Shown here piece by piece: positions 51,255 through 62,268 of a stretch of DNA of 64,000 nt. The stretch lies in assembly GCF_001548675.1 (NCBI RefSeq), contig NZ_CP010834.1, positions 1,833,501 to 1,897,500 of the forward strand, read 5' to 3'. The notes beneath the pieces are model-generated. The model made no database searches, was not told the DNA's origin, and was given only the letters and a program-made list of their open reading frames with translations. Position 1 is the stretch's first letter. Each line of letters begins with the position of its first letter. Both the position numbers and the translations under genes were made by a program. Origin of the DNA: Methanobrevibacter sp. YE315 (GTDB taxonomy: Archaea; Methanobacteriota; Methanobacteria; Methanobacteriales; Methanobacteriaceae).

Positions 51255-54020
51255 CTACTTACCTTCCATTCCACTTTCCATTCTTATTTCACTGATAAGC
51301 TTGTCTAAGTTAGCTGGTTTACCAAAGTCAGATTTAGCTGGATCAACTCCATCTTCTCCAAACATGGTTTGGATAACATTGCCTTGGTTATCAGTTACAA
51401 GTCCGGATGGTTTAACCTGTAAATCTTGTAATGCATTAACTAATCTTCTTTGCATGTAACCTGATTGTGCTGTACGAATCGCGGTATCTACAAGACCTTC
51501 TCTTCCACCCATTGCGTGGAAGAAGAACTCAATAGGGTCAAGACCAGATTTATAACTTGAGTGTACAAATCCTTTCGCTTTAGCCCCTAACTCACCTTTC
51601 TTGAAGTGAGGTAAAGTTCTACCAAGGTATCCTCTTTCGATACGTCCACCCCTAACCGCTTGTTGTCCTACACAAGCAGTAATCTGAGTAAGGTTCAACA
51701 TGGATGCTCTTGCACCTGTACGTGCCATTACTACAGAGTGGTTTTCAACAGCCATCACATGGTCATATGGATCGTCAGGAGATTGTTTACCCATGGTAAG
51801 GTAGTTTTCTGCAATACTACCAGACATGTCCCTAGCTTCCCCGAGAACTTGCATGATTCTCATCTCTAAAGTCTCTTCGAGACTTCTACCAGGTAAAGCT
51901 TGGAGATATCCTTCTTCATAAGATTCTACAAGTTTATCTACTTCATCCATTTTCTTTTCTAAGTGCTCATTAATACGGGCTTGAGCTTCTTCCGGAATTT
52001 CTTCATCATTTAAAGAAGTAGTAATTCCGGTTTTCATGATTCCACAGATAGCTAAATCAGTGGAACGGTCTAAGAATTCTTTTGCTCTTCCAGGACCGTA
52101 TTCTTTAACAATTTTATCTAAAATTTTACCTGAGAATGAACCATAAGCAGATTCATCAATTACCCCTTGCACAAGAATACCGTTTTTAATAACAACAGTA
52201 GCATCTTCTTCAGGATATACAACAGGACATTTAGAAATTTCAGCACTGTAAGATAAGTTTAAGTCATTAGGTAATAATAAAGAGAACAATTCTTTACCAG
52301 TCCATTTCTCACCTTTTTCTTTATAAATATAAGTTTCTTCACCATAATCAGGGTCATCTTTTAAAATCCATTGGCCTGATTTGAATGTTGGTATTTTTAA
52401 GTGAGATTTTCTGATAATCTGTAAAGCTTGTTCTTCAGTGAATTCAACACCGTCACGGGTTAAAAGGTATGCACCTGAAATGTGGTCGTGAATAGCACCG
52501 ATAATTGGTCCACCGAACCTTGGGGATAAGATGTGTTCTTGAACACGCATTAATGATTTAGCTTCTGCACGAGATTCGTCAGTTTGGAATACGTGCATGT
52601 TCATTTCGTCTCCATCGAAATCCGCATTGTATGGAGGACATACACATAAGTTTAATCTGAAAGTTTTGTAAGGTAAAACTCTTACTTCGTGTGCCATCAT
52701 ACTCATTCTGTGAAGAGAAGGTTGACGATTGAATAGAACCATATCTCCATCTTTTAAATGTCTTTCGATGATGAAACCAGGTTCTAACTGTTCTAAGATT
52801 AACTCTTTAGTTTCTTCAGTGCGTACTCTGATTTTTCTTCCGTCTTTTCTGATTACATAGTTTGCACCAGGGTGAACATCAGGACCATTGATGATATATT
52901 GTTTCATTTCCTCGATGTTCCATTCATTTACATAAACCGGCACGGTTACTTCTTTTGCAATCATTTCAGGAACTCCGACCTCATTAATACTAATGTTCGG
53001 GTCAGGAGAAATTACTGTACGAGCTGAAAAGTTAACCCTTTTACCTGAAAGGTTAGAACGGAACCTTCCTTCTTTTCCTTTTAACCTTTGGGTTAAGGTT
53101 TTGAGTGGTCTTCCTGATCTGTGTCTTGCAGGTGGAACACCACTTGCCTCATTATCAAAGTAAGTTGTAACGTGATATTGTAATAATTCCCATAAGTCTT
53201 CAACGATTAATTGAGGAGCTCCAGCTTCCATGTTTTCTAACAATCTTTGGTTGATACGTAAAATATCAACTAATTTGTGAGTTAAATCGTCTTCAGATCT
53301 TTCACCAGTATCCAATGTAATGGATGGTCTTACAGTTACTGGAGGAACAGGCAATACTGTTAATACTAACCATTCTGGTCTTGCCACTTTAGGGTTTACA
53401 CCTAAAACAAAAGAATCTTCATCAGTGATTCTTTCAAGTCTTTCACGAACTTCAGAAGCTGTTAATTTGTAATCTCCTTGACGGATAGTAACTGGTTTAT
53501 CTAAACTAATAGCTTCTTGAGGTGCACCACAATGAGGACAGCAGTATTTCATATCAACTTCTTCATCCTCTTCAGGCATTGTTTTTAATTCCCTTTTAGC
53601 AACTCTGTAAACTTCTTTTAAGATATTATTAAGGCTTTCTTTGTTATCCATAGCTTCGTTGATTTTTTCAGTGAAATATGCTATTTGGTCATCATTTAAA
53701 AGAACACGACCACAATCATTACAAGTGGAACGTAAAATCTTGTGAATAACATCACCAAAACCAATATGAATAACAGGCCTTGCGAGTTCAATACTACCAA
53801 AATGTCCTTGACAGTCCCCACCTCTGAAACCACAAGTTCTACATACTAAACTTGGGTCAATAACACCTAAACGAGGATCCATTAAACCTTTTTCAATAGG
53901 GAAACCATCATCCTCATAGGTATCTGGAGTTTCAACAGTCACAACAGACATAGCACGAATATCTTCAGGAGACATTAGCCCAAAGTTAATTTGATTAATT
54001 TTTTTGATAAATCCTTTCAA
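51255..54020 (-). CDS. rpoA1: RNA polymerase subunit A' (Rpo1N)
   Basis: 921 residues, the N-terminal two thirds of the largest subunit. The clamp zinc site reads [20 protein letters not shown] with CPHCG further on; the bridge and active site include [18 protein letters not shown], whose three Asp bind catalytic Mg2+; [20 protein letters not shown] precedes it. No intein interrupts the frame. The start is a TTG with GGAG 8 nt upstream. It follows rpoB1 by 26 bp and is followed by rpoA2 after 8 bp. Confidence 0.97.
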   Translation of the reverse strand: MKGFIKKINQINFGLMSPEDIRAMSVVTVETPDTYEDDGFPIEKGLMDPRLGVIDPSLVCRTCGFRGGDCQGHFGSIELARPVIHIGFGDVIHKILRSTCNDCGRVLLNDDQIAYFTEKINEAMDNKESLNNILKEVYRVAKRELKTMPEEDEEVDMKYCCPHCGAPQEAISLDKPVTIRQGDYKLTASEVRERLERITDEDSFVLGVNPKVARPEWLVLTVLPVPPVTVRPSITLDTGERSEDDLTHKLVDILRINQRLLENMEAGAPQLIVEDLWELLQYHVTTYFDNEASGVPPARHRSGRPLKTLTQRLKGKEGRFRSNLSGKRVNFSARTVISPDPNISINEVGVPEMIAKEVTVPVYVNEWNIEEMKQYIINGPDVHPGANYVIRKDGRKIRVRTEETKELILEQLEPGFIIERHLKDGDMVLFNRQPSLHRMSMMAHEVRVLPYKTFRLNLCVCPPYNADFDGDEMNMHVFQTDESRAEAKSLMRVQEHILSPRFGGPIIGAIHDHISGAYLLTRDGVEFTEEQALQIIRKSHLKIPTFKSGQWILKDDPDYGEETYIYKEKGEKWTGKELFSLLLPNDLNLSYSAEISKCPVVYPEEDATVVIKNGILVQGVIDESAYGSFSGKILDKIVKEYGPGRAKEFLDRSTDLAICGIMKTGITTSLNDEEIPEEAQARINEHLEKKMDEVDKLVESYEEGYLQALPGRSLEETLEMRIMQVLGEARDMSGSIAENYLTMGKQSPDDPYDHVMAVENHSVVMARTGARASMLNLTQITACVGQQAVRGGRIERGYLGRTLPHFKKGELGAKAKGFVHSSYKSGLDPIEFFFHAMGGREGLVDTAIRTAQSGYMQRRLVNALQDLQVKPSGLVTDNQGNVIQTMFGEDGVDPAKSDFGKPANLDKLISEIRMESGMEGK

Positions 54021-54046
54021 TGTATTGGCTCCTTTAATAACTGTAA

Positions 54047-55852
54047 TTATGCTTTGTCTCCTAAAATTAATTTAGGGAAAATACATAAACTCTTAAGTTC
54101 GTCTAATAATAATTTAAATGCGTATGATATTTCAACTGGATATGTTTCTACATCTCCACAAATTGGACAGTATCTTTTATTTCTATTCTTATCATATACA
54201 GCTAACATACCACAATTTTCACATACAATTGCTTCATACTTGTCAGACTCATCAAGAAGTCTTTCTTTTAAGGTTAAAGCAGCACCATGTGCAATAAGGC
54301 AGTCTCTTTCCATTTCTCCGAATCTTAAACCACCTTCACGTGCCCTACCTTCAGTAGGTTGACGAGTAAGCACTTGTACAGGACCTCTTGAACGAGCGTA
54401 AACTTTATCAGTAGTCATGTGGTGTAATTTTTGATAATATGCAACACCAATGAAAATCTCAGCATCTAACCTTTCACCGGTTACACCACTATATAAGGAT
54501 TCACATCCTGCAGATTCAAATCCATTGTCAAGAAGTTGCTGTTTGATTTCATCTTCAAGATCTTGGTTGAATGGAGTTGCGTCAACACGTTCCCCTTCAA
54601 GACAACCTGCTTTACCTGCAACCATTTCAAGCACCTGACCAATAGACATCCTGGATGGAATCGCATGAGGATTAACTATTAAATCTGGAACTACACCAAA
54701 TTCTGTGAATGGAACATCTTCAGGAGATAATATTAAACCGACAACCCCTTTCTGACCGTGTCTTGATGCGAATTTGTCACCAAATTCAGGTTGTCTGGTA
54801 TCTCTTACTCTGATTTTAGCCAATCTTGAACCTTCCACAGTTTCGGATAAAAGTACTGCATCAACAATACCTTTTTCTCCGTGTCTTACGGTTACAGAAG
54901 TTTCTCTTCTTCTATCAGCAACAGTACCGAAATCTTCTTCTAAGAATCTTGGTGGTGAAGTTTTACCAATCAATACATCACCAGATTCCACATAGGATTC
55001 CGGATTTACAACACCATCATCGTCTAAGTTTCTGTAAGCTTCTTCTGATCTGTACCCTTTAATGTTCTTATCAGGCACTTCAAACTTATCAACTTGACCT
55101 CCAGCATATCTTTTTTCTGAAGTGTCGTAAGCTCTGAAGAAAGATGATCTTGCCAATCCTCTTTCTAATGCTGCTTTGTTAATAACCATTGCGTCTTCCA
55201 TGTTATATCCTTCATAAGACATTAACGCAACTACAAAGTTTTGACCAGATGGTCTTAAATCATAATTAGTTGAATCGATAATACGTGTTTTAACGATTGG
55301 AGTTTGAGGATGATGTAATAAATGAGCTCTGGTATCAGTACGTAATGCATAATTGGAAACATATAATCCTAAAGCTTGTTTTGTCATACCTGCTTCCATG
55401 GTATTCCTTGGAGAAGAGTTGTGGTCAGAGAATGGAATAATTCCGGCACAAATTCCAAGCATAGTAGCAGGGTCAATTTCTAAATGAGTATGTTCCTCAT
55501 TTACTTCAGCTAAGGACATTGCGATATATGAATTTTCTTCTTCTTCAGCATCCAAATATTCAATGAGACCGTTGTTAATTAAATCATCCCATTTATATTT
55601 GCCATTAGCTATTTTATTTAAATGTTCTTCCTTAAGGAGAGGAACTCCATCTTTAACAATGATTAATGGCCTTCTTGCTCTACCAGGATCGTTAAATATG
55701 TAAATCTCATTATTATCTTCGTAATAAGTAATATTCATTTCATGAGAGATTTCACCGTTTCTTCTTTTTTCTCTCATTTCTTGGGTAAAAGATACAGGAT
55801 CTTCACAAGACCCTAAAAGTTCACCGTTTATATAAATTTTAGATTTCTGCAA
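54047..55852 (-). CDS. rpoB1: RNA polymerase subunit B' (Rpo2C)
   Basis: 601 residues, the C-terminal part of the second largest subunit. Active-site and hybrid-binding regions: [40 protein letters not shown] and [19 protein letters not shown]; the C-terminal zinc site is [11 protein letters not shown] with CPICGD. The split of B into B'' and B' is typical of Methanobacteriales and Methanococcales and not of most other archaea. The start is a TTG with GGAGG upstream. Gap of 20 bp after rpoB2. Confidence 0.97.
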   Translation of the reverse strand: MQKSKIYINGELLGSCEDPVSFTQEMREKRRNGEISHEMNITYYEDNNEIYIFNDPGRARRPLIIVKDGVPLLKEEHLNKIANGKYKWDDLINNGLIEYLDAEEEENSYIAMSLAEVNEEHTHLEIDPATMLGICAGIIPFSDHNSSPRNTMEAGMTKQALGLYVSNYALRTDTRAHLLHHPQTPIVKTRIIDSTNYDLRPSGQNFVVALMSYEGYNMEDAMVINKAALERGLARSSFFRAYDTSEKRYAGGQVDKFEVPDKNIKGYRSEEAYRNLDDDGVVNPESYVESGDVLIGKTSPPRFLEEDFGTVADRRRETSVTVRHGEKGIVDAVLLSETVEGSRLAKIRVRDTRQPEFGDKFASRHGQKGVVGLILSPEDVPFTEFGVVPDLIVNPHAIPSRMSIGQVLEMVAGKAGCLEGERVDATPFNQDLEDEIKQQLLDNGFESAGCESLYSGVTGERLDAEIFIGVAYYQKLHHMTTDKVYARSRGPVQVLTRQPTEGRAREGGLRFGEMERDCLIAHGAALTLKERLLDESDKYEAIVCENCGMLAVYDKNRNKRYCPICGDVETYPVEISYAFKLLLDELKSLCIFPKLILGDKA

Positions 55853-55872
55853 AAAATTTCCCTCCTAAGTAA

Positions 55873-57417
55873 CTAATCAACTAATACACCCATGCTTTCA
55901 ATAACATCTTTAATTTCTTGTTCATCAGAACCTTCGGAAATATTACACAATAAAGCTAAGTTCTTTACCAAACCACAGTTAGGTCCCTCAGGAGTTTCGT
56001 TTGGACATATTTTACCAAATTGAGTTGGGTGCAAATCTCTTGCTTCAAAGTGAGGTTGGCTTCTAGTCAATGGAGATACAACACGTCTTAAATGAGAAAG
56101 GGTTCCCATGTAACTAGTCCTATCTAATAATTGGCTTACACCAGCTCTTCCACCAACCCAGTTTCCAGTAGCGATAGCATGTTTGATATTTTCAGTTAAA
56201 ACATCACTACGAACAGCTTGTTTAATGGAAAGTTCTTTACCACGTGAAAGACTTCTTTCAAGTTGATAGCTCATATCTCTTGTCAAGTTAGTGAAAGCTA
56301 CTCTGAATAAATCTTCCATTAAGTCTCCGGATACTCTAAGTCTTTTATTAGTGTAGTGGTCCTTATCGTGAGGTTCTCTTTTTTGTTCAATAACTTCTAA
56401 TAACATTTCGGTCATTTCTGCTAAATAAATCGCTTTATCGTAACATCTGTCCTCATCAGTACCCATATGAGGTAATAAATAACGATTAATAACATCTTTA
56501 GCACGTTTTAAACGATAATCTTTAGGCATGTTTTTAGCTACTCTATTTCCTATATATTTAATAGCAGCAATTTGCATGTATTCCCTTCTTTCTTCAAAGG
56601 TCATACCGTCCATTTCATTTTGGTCTAGTTTTAAAGACTCGGATGAAACCTGAAGGTCGTCTGCAACCATCATTTGGAAATTATTATCATCGGAAATTGC
56701 AGTAATAATTTCTTCATCTGTACATAAACCAAGAGCCCTTAATAAAATAACTAATGGAATTTCACCTGGAAGGTATGGGAAAGAAATTCTTAAAAACACA
56801 CCGTTTTTACGAGGTTTTTTATATTCTAAAGTAATTCTAGCTCTGAAACCACTTTTGATAGAAGTAACGACTGCTTTTGCATGTCTGTCTTCAACATTAT
56901 CAATACGCTCAAGAATGATTTTATTCGGAGCAATTTCTTCCATTGTCACTACAGCCCTTTCAGAACCGTTGACAATAAAGTAACCACCTAAATCTTGAGG
57001 GTCTTCATGTTTTTCAATTAATTCTTCTGGACTAAGGCCGTTGAGATGGCAAATATCAGATTTGAGCATTACTGGCAATTCACCAATATAAACTTCTTCT
57101 AAAGGATTTTCTTCTCCTTCTTCATTTAATGCCATTTCAAGATACATGTCCGCAGAATAATTTAAATTTCTAAGTCTAGCTTCAGTCGGGTCAATTTCAC
57201 TACTAGAACCGTCTGCTTCTTTATTTGATGGTTTTTCAATACGTACTTTACCAGTTTTTAAAGTGTATTTACCATCATCTAAAGTAATAGGTTCAGTAAT
57301 ATCTATGATATTTTGAATCCTATTATTTACAAAATCATTGTATGATTTAATATGGTGATCCACTAAATCATATTTATCAAAAAATGCATCAACTAATTTC
57401 CAGTTATTCTCTGTCAT
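55873..57417 (-). CDS. rpoB2: RNA polymerase subunit B'' (Rpo2N)
   Basis: 514 residues, the N-terminal part of the second largest subunit. Marks: FFDKYDLVDHHIKSYNDFV near the start, GGYFIVNGSERAVVTMEEIA in the lobe/protrusion, KNMPKDYRLKRAKDVINRYL and the fork region TRSQPHFEARDLHPTQFGKI followed by CPNETPEGPNCGLVKNLAL. The ATG at 57417 (MTENNWKLVDAF) has GGAGG 6 nt upstream; the longer frame from 57504 adds a spurious hydrophobic leader. It is preceded by rpoH with a gap of 244 bp, which may contain a second promoter. Confidence 0.97.
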   Translation of the reverse strand: MTENNWKLVDAFFDKYDLVDHHIKSYNDFVNNRIQNIIDITEPITLDDGKYTLKTGKVRIEKPSNKEADGSSSEIDPTEARLRNLNYSADMYLEMALNEEGEENPLEEVYIGELPVMLKSDICHLNGLSPEELIEKHEDPQDLGGYFIVNGSERAVVTMEEIAPNKIILERIDNVEDRHAKAVVTSIKSGFRARITLEYKKPRKNGVFLRISFPYLPGEIPLVILLRALGLCTDEEIITAISDDNNFQMMVADDLQVSSESLKLDQNEMDGMTFEERREYMQIAAIKYIGNRVAKNMPKDYRLKRAKDVINRYLLPHMGTDEDRCYDKAIYLAEMTEMLLEVIEQKREPHDKDHYTNKRLRVSGDLMEDLFRVAFTNLTRDMSYQLERSLSRGKELSIKQAVRSDVLTENIKHAIATGNWVGGRAGVSQLLDRTSYMGTLSHLRRVVSPLTRSQPHFEARDLHPTQFGKICPNETPEGPNCGLVKNLALLCNISEGSDEQEIKDVIESMGVLVD

Positions 57418-57661
57418 GGACATCCTCCAATTACGTACGCAATAAAAATAATTAACTAAATAAAAATAATATAAAATAATTAGGATAACCCTAATATTAA
57501 CCAATTCATTTAATCATTATTCTTAATTTACTCCTAACTATCTCCTTTAAGATAATTCCTCTCAAACTAAGTTCAAATATTATAATGAATTTCTAAAAAG
57601 AAAAAAATACAGAAATTATACTATAATATAAATTTCACTACTCTAAAATTATATTTAAATA

Positions 57662-57895
57662 TCAGTCTTCTACAATCCTATAAGTTACAAATACTCCTGC
57701 AGTTTGACTTTCACGAGTAATTCTTAATACGTTACCCACTTCAGCACCTATGGCCTTTACAACAGGGTCATAAGATTTGATTTTAGGAAGATCTTTAAAA
57801 TCATAATCAACATCACTAAATTCTTCAGAAATTTCTTCTTCAGTCATGATTTCATGCTTTGGTACAAGCATATGGTCTTGAATATCAATTTTCAA
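57662..57895 (-). CDS. rpoH: RNA polymerase subunit H (Rpo5)
   Basis: 77 residues, the full length of archaeal subunit H, which corresponds to the C-terminal domain of eukaryotic RPB5. Typical features are the N-terminal DIQDHMLVPKHEIMTEEE and the C-terminal LPKIKSYDPVVKAIGAEVGN with VLRITRESQTAGVFVTYRIV. The ATG has GGAGG upstream. First gene of the RNA polymerase operon; tRNA-Lys ends 43 bp before it on the same strand. Confidence 0.96.
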   Translation of the reverse strand: MKIDIQDHMLVPKHEIMTEEEISEEFSDVDYDFKDLPKIKSYDPVVKAIGAEVGNVLRITRESQTAGVFVTYRIVED

Positions 57896-57937
57896 ATTTT
57901 TTCCTCCGATAGAAAAGTTAAAATATAAAATTAGAAA

Positions 57938-58011
<74 letters not shown>

Positions 58012-58039
58012 ATACGATATAAACATTTAAGCATTTAAG

Positions 58040-58111
58040 CGCCCTGGCCGGGATTTGAACCCGAGTCGCGGGCTCGACAGGCCCACATGATAGCCCCTAC
58101 ACCACCAGGGC
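58040..58111 (-). tRNA. tRNA-Asp (anticodon GUC)
   Basis: Minus strand, 72 nt. Acceptor GCCCTGG/CCAGGGC with discriminator G; anticodon arm TGGGC-CTGTCGA-GCCCG gives GTC; T-loop TTCAAAT. CCA not encoded. A TATA box (58161-58168) lies 50-57 nt upstream. Confidence 0.95.
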
Positions 58112-58160
58112 AAGGAACACTTAAATAAATATACACTATCAATTACTATAATTTTAATCA

Positions 58161-58168
58161 TATATAAA
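58161..58168 (-). promoter_or_regulatory. TATA box of tRNA-Asp (and Lys)
   Basis: Minus strand TTTATATA inside ACATTTATATATG. The same ACATTTATATAT string stands upstream of tRNA-Pro, with almost the same distance to the tRNA (leader about 27-29 nt). Confidence 0.5.
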
Positions 58169-58229
58169 TGTTTTGGAAAATTGGCATATTTTCAGAAAAT
58201 ACATATGATTTCAAATAAATAAATTGAAA

Positions 58230-58303
<74 letters not shown>

Positions 58304-58307
58304 AAAA

Positions 58308-58382
<75 letters not shown>

Positions 58383-58410
58383 ACATACAAAAAGTATGTA
58401 GATAACATAC
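58383..58410 (-). repeat. Alternating complementary hexamers in the tRNA-Pro leader
   Basis: ACATAC (58383-58388), GTATGT (58394-58399) and ACATAC (58405-58410), each 5 nt apart. The middle copy can pair with either neighbour. The element runs from the predicted transcript start to the first base of the tRNA. Confidence 0.6.
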
Positions 58411-58433
58411 TAATAGAAATATGTCTTAACCAA

Positions 58434-58441
58434 TATATAAA
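58434..58441 (-). promoter_or_regulatory. TATA box of tRNA-Pro/Tyr
   Basis: Minus strand TTTATATA in ACATTTATATATT. Predicted transcript start near 58411, giving a 28-nt leader before tRNA-Pro. Confidence 0.5.
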
Positions 58442-58497
58442 TGTTACTATAATTCAGACAATATTAAAAAAAATTCATATTAAAAATACAAATTAAA

Positions 58498-58571
<74 letters not shown>

Positions 58572-58687
58572 AAAAGTTGATATTATAGAACAAAATTAAA
58601 TATGTTACAAGTCACTTAAATACTTTACTATAAATAAAGGAAATCAATATTAAAATATAAATATCAACAATTTTATAATTAATAATC

Positions 58688-59554
58688 ATGACAAATGCTG
58701 AAGATGAATTACTTGGAAAAATCAATGAAACTCTAAAAAACATCAAAGAAAAGAATGCATTAACTCATTGTATAACAAATTCCGTTACTATCAACGATTG
58801 TGCAAATGCAGTTCTTGCAATTGGAGGATCTCCCTTCATGGCAGAGGATGCAGAAGAACTTGAAGAAGTTGTAACAATAGCGGATGCATTAGTAATAAAC
58901 ATAGGAAAATTAAGTAAGGAACAAATCAACGCCATGAAAATAAGCTGTAAAAAAGCAGATGAAACAAACACCCCTATTGTTTTAGATCCTGTTGGAGTCG
59001 GAGTAACAAAACTTAGAAATAACACAACATTAGATTTAATTAATAAGTATAATATTACTGCAATTCGAGGAAATATAAGTGAAATTAAAGCTATCGCCAA
59101 ATTAGTGGGAGTTCTAGATGAAAGCAACACCGCTAAAGGTGTAGATGTCAATGCAGATGACCTCATTACAAAAGAAAATCTAAAAGCAAATGGAGAATTA
59201 ATCTGCAAATTAGCCTCCAAATTAAATACAGTGATATTAGCCAGCGGCCCTATTGATATCTTAACAGATGGCGAAACTACAATAGCTATCGATAACGGAG
59301 ATGATATGATGCCTTTAATAACTGGCAGCGGCTGTATGCTATCATCAATAGTCGGAAGCTGCATTGGGGGTTCAACACCATTAGAAGGAACTCTTGTGGC
59401 AATTTTGGCAATGACCATTGCTGGTGAAAAAGCAAGAGCGAAAGTGGAAGAAAATGACGAAGGAACAGGTTCATTCAGAACTTACCTAATTGATTATCTT
59501 TACAAAACCGACAGTGAAACTTTAATAAATGAATCAAACATTATGATATTATGA
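58688..59554 (+). CDS. thiM: Hydroxyethylthiazole kinase
   Basis: 288 residues of the ribokinase-like ThiM family, which phosphorylates the thiazole alcohol in thiamine salvage. Marks: ALTHCITNSVTINDCANAVL, GGSPFMAEDAEELEEV, IVLDPVGVGVTKLRNN, the substrate/anion region NITAIRGNISEIKAI and the catalytic ITGSGCMLSSIVGSCIG, with the GSGC Cys. Its stop overlaps the thiE start by 4 bp (ATGA), so the two are coupled. A TATA-like AAATATAAATA lies about 30 nt before the ATG. No TPP riboswitch is seen upstream. Confidence 0.95.
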   Translation: MTNAEDELLGKINETLKNIKEKNALTHCITNSVTINDCANAVLAIGGSPFMAEDAEELEEVVTIADALVINIGKLSKEQINAMKISCKKADETNTPIVLDPVGVGVTKLRNNTTLDLINKYNITAIRGNISEIKAIAKLVGVLDESNTAKGVDVNADDLITKENLKANGELICKLASKLNTVILASGPIDILTDGETTIAIDNGDDMMPLITGSGCMLSSIVGSCIGGSTPLEGTLVAILAMTIAGEKARAKVEENDEGTGSFRTYLIDYLYKTDSETLINESNIMIL

Positions 59555-60171
59555 AAGACATAGATTTATCCCTTTATCTCGTTACTGACAAAAGTGACGA
59601 TGTAGACAAATTCTTAAAAACAATTGAAGAAGCAATAAAAGGCGGAGTAAGCGTTGTACAAATCAGAGAAAAGACAGCGGAGACTTTAGACTTTTATAAT
59701 TTAGCATTAAAGGTAAAAGAAATTACAACAAAATATGATGTCCCGTTAATAATCAATGACAGGGTTGATGTGGCATTAGCAATCGATGCAGATGGAGTCC
59801 ATGTCGGACAGTCCGACATGCCATGCGACGTTACAAGAAAATTAATAGGGCATGATAAAATTTTAGGCGTTTCTGCAGCCACCATCAAAGAAGCTAAAAA
59901 AGCTCAGGAAGATGGGGCTGACTATATAGGAACTGGAGCAGTATTTCCAACTGCAACTAAAGATGATGCTCCTAAAATTACAAAAAAAGATCTAAAAGAA
60001 ATTGTTGATTCAATTGAAATTCCAGTTGTGGCAATCGGGGGAATTACATTGGATAATGCTTCTGAATTACTGGATACTGGAATTGCAGGATTATCTGTTG
60101 TAAGTGCAATAATGAGTTCCGATAATCCGAAAAAATCATCCGAAGAGCTATTAAAAATATTTAATAGCTAA
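59551..60171 (+). CDS. thiE: Thiamine-phosphate synthase
   Basis: 206 residues, a TIM barrel that joins hydroxymethylpyrimidine pyrophosphate and thiazole phosphate. Marks: LYLVTDKSDD, GGVSVVQIREKTAETLDFY, PLIINDRVDVALAIDADGVH, VGQSDMPCDVTRKLIG, GADYIGTGAVFPTATKDD and PVVAIGGITLDNASELLDTG. Complete active site. It overlaps thiM by 4 bp. Convergent with pgk, 44 bp apart; an AT-rich stretch with T8 on the plus strand and A9 (T9 on the minus strand) serves both ends. Confidence 0.95.
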   Translation: MKDIDLSLYLVTDKSDDVDKFLKTIEEAIKGGVSVVQIREKTAETLDFYNLALKVKEITTKYDVPLIINDRVDVALAIDADGVHVGQSDMPCDVTRKLIGHDKILGVSAATIKEAKKAQEDGADYIGTGAVFPTATKDDAPKITKKDLKEIVDSIEIPVVAIGGITLDNASELLDTGIAGLSVVSAIMSSDNPKKSSEELLKIFNS

Positions 60172-60202
60172 TTATTATTTTTTTAAAATAAAAAAAAAGA
60201 TA

Positions 60203-60224
60203 AAAAAGTAAGAAATTACTTTTT
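60203..60224 (-). terminator. Terminator hairpin containing the pgk stop codon
   Basis: 9-bp arms AAAAAGTAA (60203-60211) and TTACTTTTT (60216-60224), loop GAAA in plus orientation. The TAA stop (60216-60218) is in the stem. On the minus strand TATC and then nine T follow. Confidence 0.7.
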
Positions 60225-61430
60225 ACTATTTTTCAAAGCTTCTACAGCAGCTAACTTTTTACCGGCAAGCATGCTAATACAAGCTCCACCACCACTACTT
60301 AAATGTCCCATTTGATCTTCTAGGCCAAGACCGGCGGTAGCAGCAGCAATATGCCCTCCTCCGATTAATGTAAAACCTTCGGAGTTTGCCATTGCATTGA
60401 TTAAATCTTCTGTTCCCATTGCAAATTTAGGATCTTCAAATACTCCGGCAGGACCATTGGCAAATATGTATTTAGCATCCCTAATCTCATTTGCATACAT
60501 TGCAATTGTATTGACACCAATATCAAAAATAGCTTCATTAGGAATTTCACCAACATCAATATCTACACGTTCACCGTCGATTTCACATGCAACATCAATA
60601 GGATATTTAACCTTGTCTCCAAATCTTTCAATGAGATCTTTTGATTTTTCAACCATGTCTGCATAACCCTTATTGGTAATGAATTCACGATTGACTTCAC
60701 CTATATCTGCACCTGAAGCCCATAAAACAATGTTTCCAACAATACCTGTGGTTAAAATAGAATCTGCAGTTCCATTGCTTAAAACATTTTCCATTACATC
60801 AATTGAATCATCAGGTTTCATTCCACCAAGCAAAAATACGCAAGGATGTTCAACATCATCCAATGCACTTTGAATAACTGTCAATTCTTTTTCCATGACA
60901 CGGCCGGCGGCGGAAGGAGTATCTACTGTAAAACCCACTAAGGAAGCCTGAGACCTGTGGGCCGCTGCAAATGCATCATTAACAAAGTAATCAACAAATG
61001 GAGACAAGTTTCTTACAAGCAATGTTTTAGATTGCTCTTCCGGAGTTCTGGAAAGTGATTCTTCTGAAAAGAAACGTGCATTTTCGAGTAAAAGAATTTC
61101 ATGTGGTTTTAAGGATTGGATTGCCTCTTTTGCAGAATTAGAAAATAGTGAATCAATATATTTCACTCTTAAATTTAAAATATCTGATAATGCTTCGGCA
61201 TGTTGTGATAAAGTTGTAAAATCATTTTTTCCAGGACGGCTTTGATGCGCAAGAAGAACTACTTTAGCCCCTTTAACAGATAATTCTTTAATTGTTTGAG
61301 CATGTAACTTTAATCTGGTATCATCTAAAATAAGTCCAGAACTAGGATCTACCGGTGAGTTAATATCAACTCTAACAAGCACTGTTTTATTTTCAACATC
61401 AAAATCATCAATTGTATTAAATTCCGCCAT
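60216..61430 (-). CDS. pgk: Phosphoglycerate kinase
   Basis: 404 residues, standard length. N-terminal domain: TVLVRVDINSPVDPSSGLIL, LLAHQSRPGKNDFTTLSQHA, LLLENARFFSEE and YFVNDAFAAAHRSQASLVGF; hinge GRVMEKEL; C-terminal nucleotide domain: VFLLGGMKPDDSI, IFANGPAGVFEDPKFAMGTE and FTLIGGGHIAAATAGLGLED. It interconverts 1,3-bisphosphoglycerate and 3-phosphoglycerate, mostly in the gluconeogenic direction in methanogens. 18 bp after tpiA, so one operon. Ended by a hairpin terminator over the stop codon. Confidence 0.96.
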   Translation of the reverse strand: MAEFNTIDDFDVENKTVLVRVDINSPVDPSSGLILDDTRLKLHAQTIKELSVKGAKVVLLAHQSRPGKNDFTTLSQHAEALSDILNLRVKYIDSLFSNSAKEAIQSLKPHEILLLENARFFSEESLSRTPEEQSKTLLVRNLSPFVDYFVNDAFAAAHRSQASLVGFTVDTPSAAGRVMEKELTVIQSALDDVEHPCVFLLGGMKPDDSIDVMENVLSNGTADSILTTGIVGNIVLWASGADIGEVNREFITNKGYADMVEKSKDLIERFGDKVKYPIDVACEIDGERVDIDVGEIPNEAIFDIGVNTIAMYANEIRDAKYIFANGPAGVFEDPKFAMGTEDLINAMANSEGFTLIGGGHIAAATAGLGLEDQMGHLSSGGGACISMLAGKKLAAVEALKNSKK

Positions 61431-61448
61431 ATTCTCACTCAGAAACGT

Positions 61449-62117
61449 TTATAATTTGCTTACTAAATCAAGTAATGCGTCTTTTGGACTTTCTGCCTTA
61501 ATGATTCCGGATGCAAGCAACACTCCATCAGCACCCAAATCCATAGCAGCTTTCATATCATCACCAGTTGTAATTCCCGCACCGCATAAAACTTTAACTT
61601 TTTTACTGATTTCCTTAACTTCTTTAACAGTGTCTTCAACAACTTCCGGTTGAGCTTGGGATACTGGTATTCCTGTACCAATAAGTTCAGGAGGTTCAAC
61701 TGCCACTGCAGTAGGTGCAAGAGTGGCGACCGCTTTTGAAGTTTCAATATTATTTGTACATACGCAAGATTCGATTTCATTTGCCTTGCATTGTTTAATC
61801 ACTTCATCAATATCGGCCAATTTCATTCTATTTTCTGAATGATTAATTAATGAACCGCTTATTCCTGCATCGATTAATGTATTAATTAGGTTAGAACCTG
61901 TATGTCCTCCTGGAGAGATTGGATCAATATGCTGTGCAAAAATAGGAAGAGATGTTTCTTCGCTAATTCTATAAATATCTGCTGCCTGAGGAGCTGCAAC
62001 CATTGTAATTCCAGATTCGCTAGCAGCACTTTCCAAGTCATGTGCAAGTTCTAAAGCGTTTATACCACTTGATTCTAAATAAGTTTTATAATTCAATATC
62101 ACAATTGGTGTGTCCAT
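61449..62117 (-). CDS. tpiA: Triosephosphate isomerase (short archaeal type)
   Basis: About 222 residues, the compact archaeal TIM that lacks part of the bacterial helices. Marks: IVILNYKTYLESSG with the substrate Lys position near the N-terminus, FAQHIDPISPGGHTG, LINHSENRMKLADIDEVIKQ (catalytic His), VAVEPPELIGTGIPVS (catalytic Glu) and VLCGAGITTGDDMKAAMDLG. The ATG at 62117 (MDTPIVILNYKTY) is chosen because the longer frame adds six unrelated residues. First gene of tpiA-pgk. Confidence 0.95.
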   Translation of the reverse strand: MDTPIVILNYKTYLESSGINALELAHDLESAASESGITMVAAPQAADIYRISEETSLPIFAQHIDPISPGGHTGSNLINTLIDAGISGSLINHSENRMKLADIDEVIKQCKANEIESCVCTNNIETSKAVATLAPTAVAVEPPELIGTGIPVSQAQPEVVEDTVKEVKEISKKVKVLCGAGITTGDDMKAAMDLGADGVLLASGIIKAESPKDALLDLVSKL

Positions 62118-62268
62118 AATAATCCCACAAATCACTCTTTAATTATATTATTTGAATAACATTATTAAATAAATTTTTGATTAAAACTGATAAGAACTCG
62201 ATTTTTGCCTAATACATTTCTGATAAAAATATGTATATATCATCAAAATCAAAATTTTAAATGGTTTT

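Noticed and set aside
51255-57417. Inteins in the RNA polymerase genes
   Set aside because: The A' and B subunit frames run without insertion, and conserved motifs are uninterrupted; the splits B''/B' and A'/A'' are normal for this group.
58765-59418. 217-codon minus-strand frame opposite thiM
   Set aside because: Shadow of a well-conserved kinase gene; no start signal.
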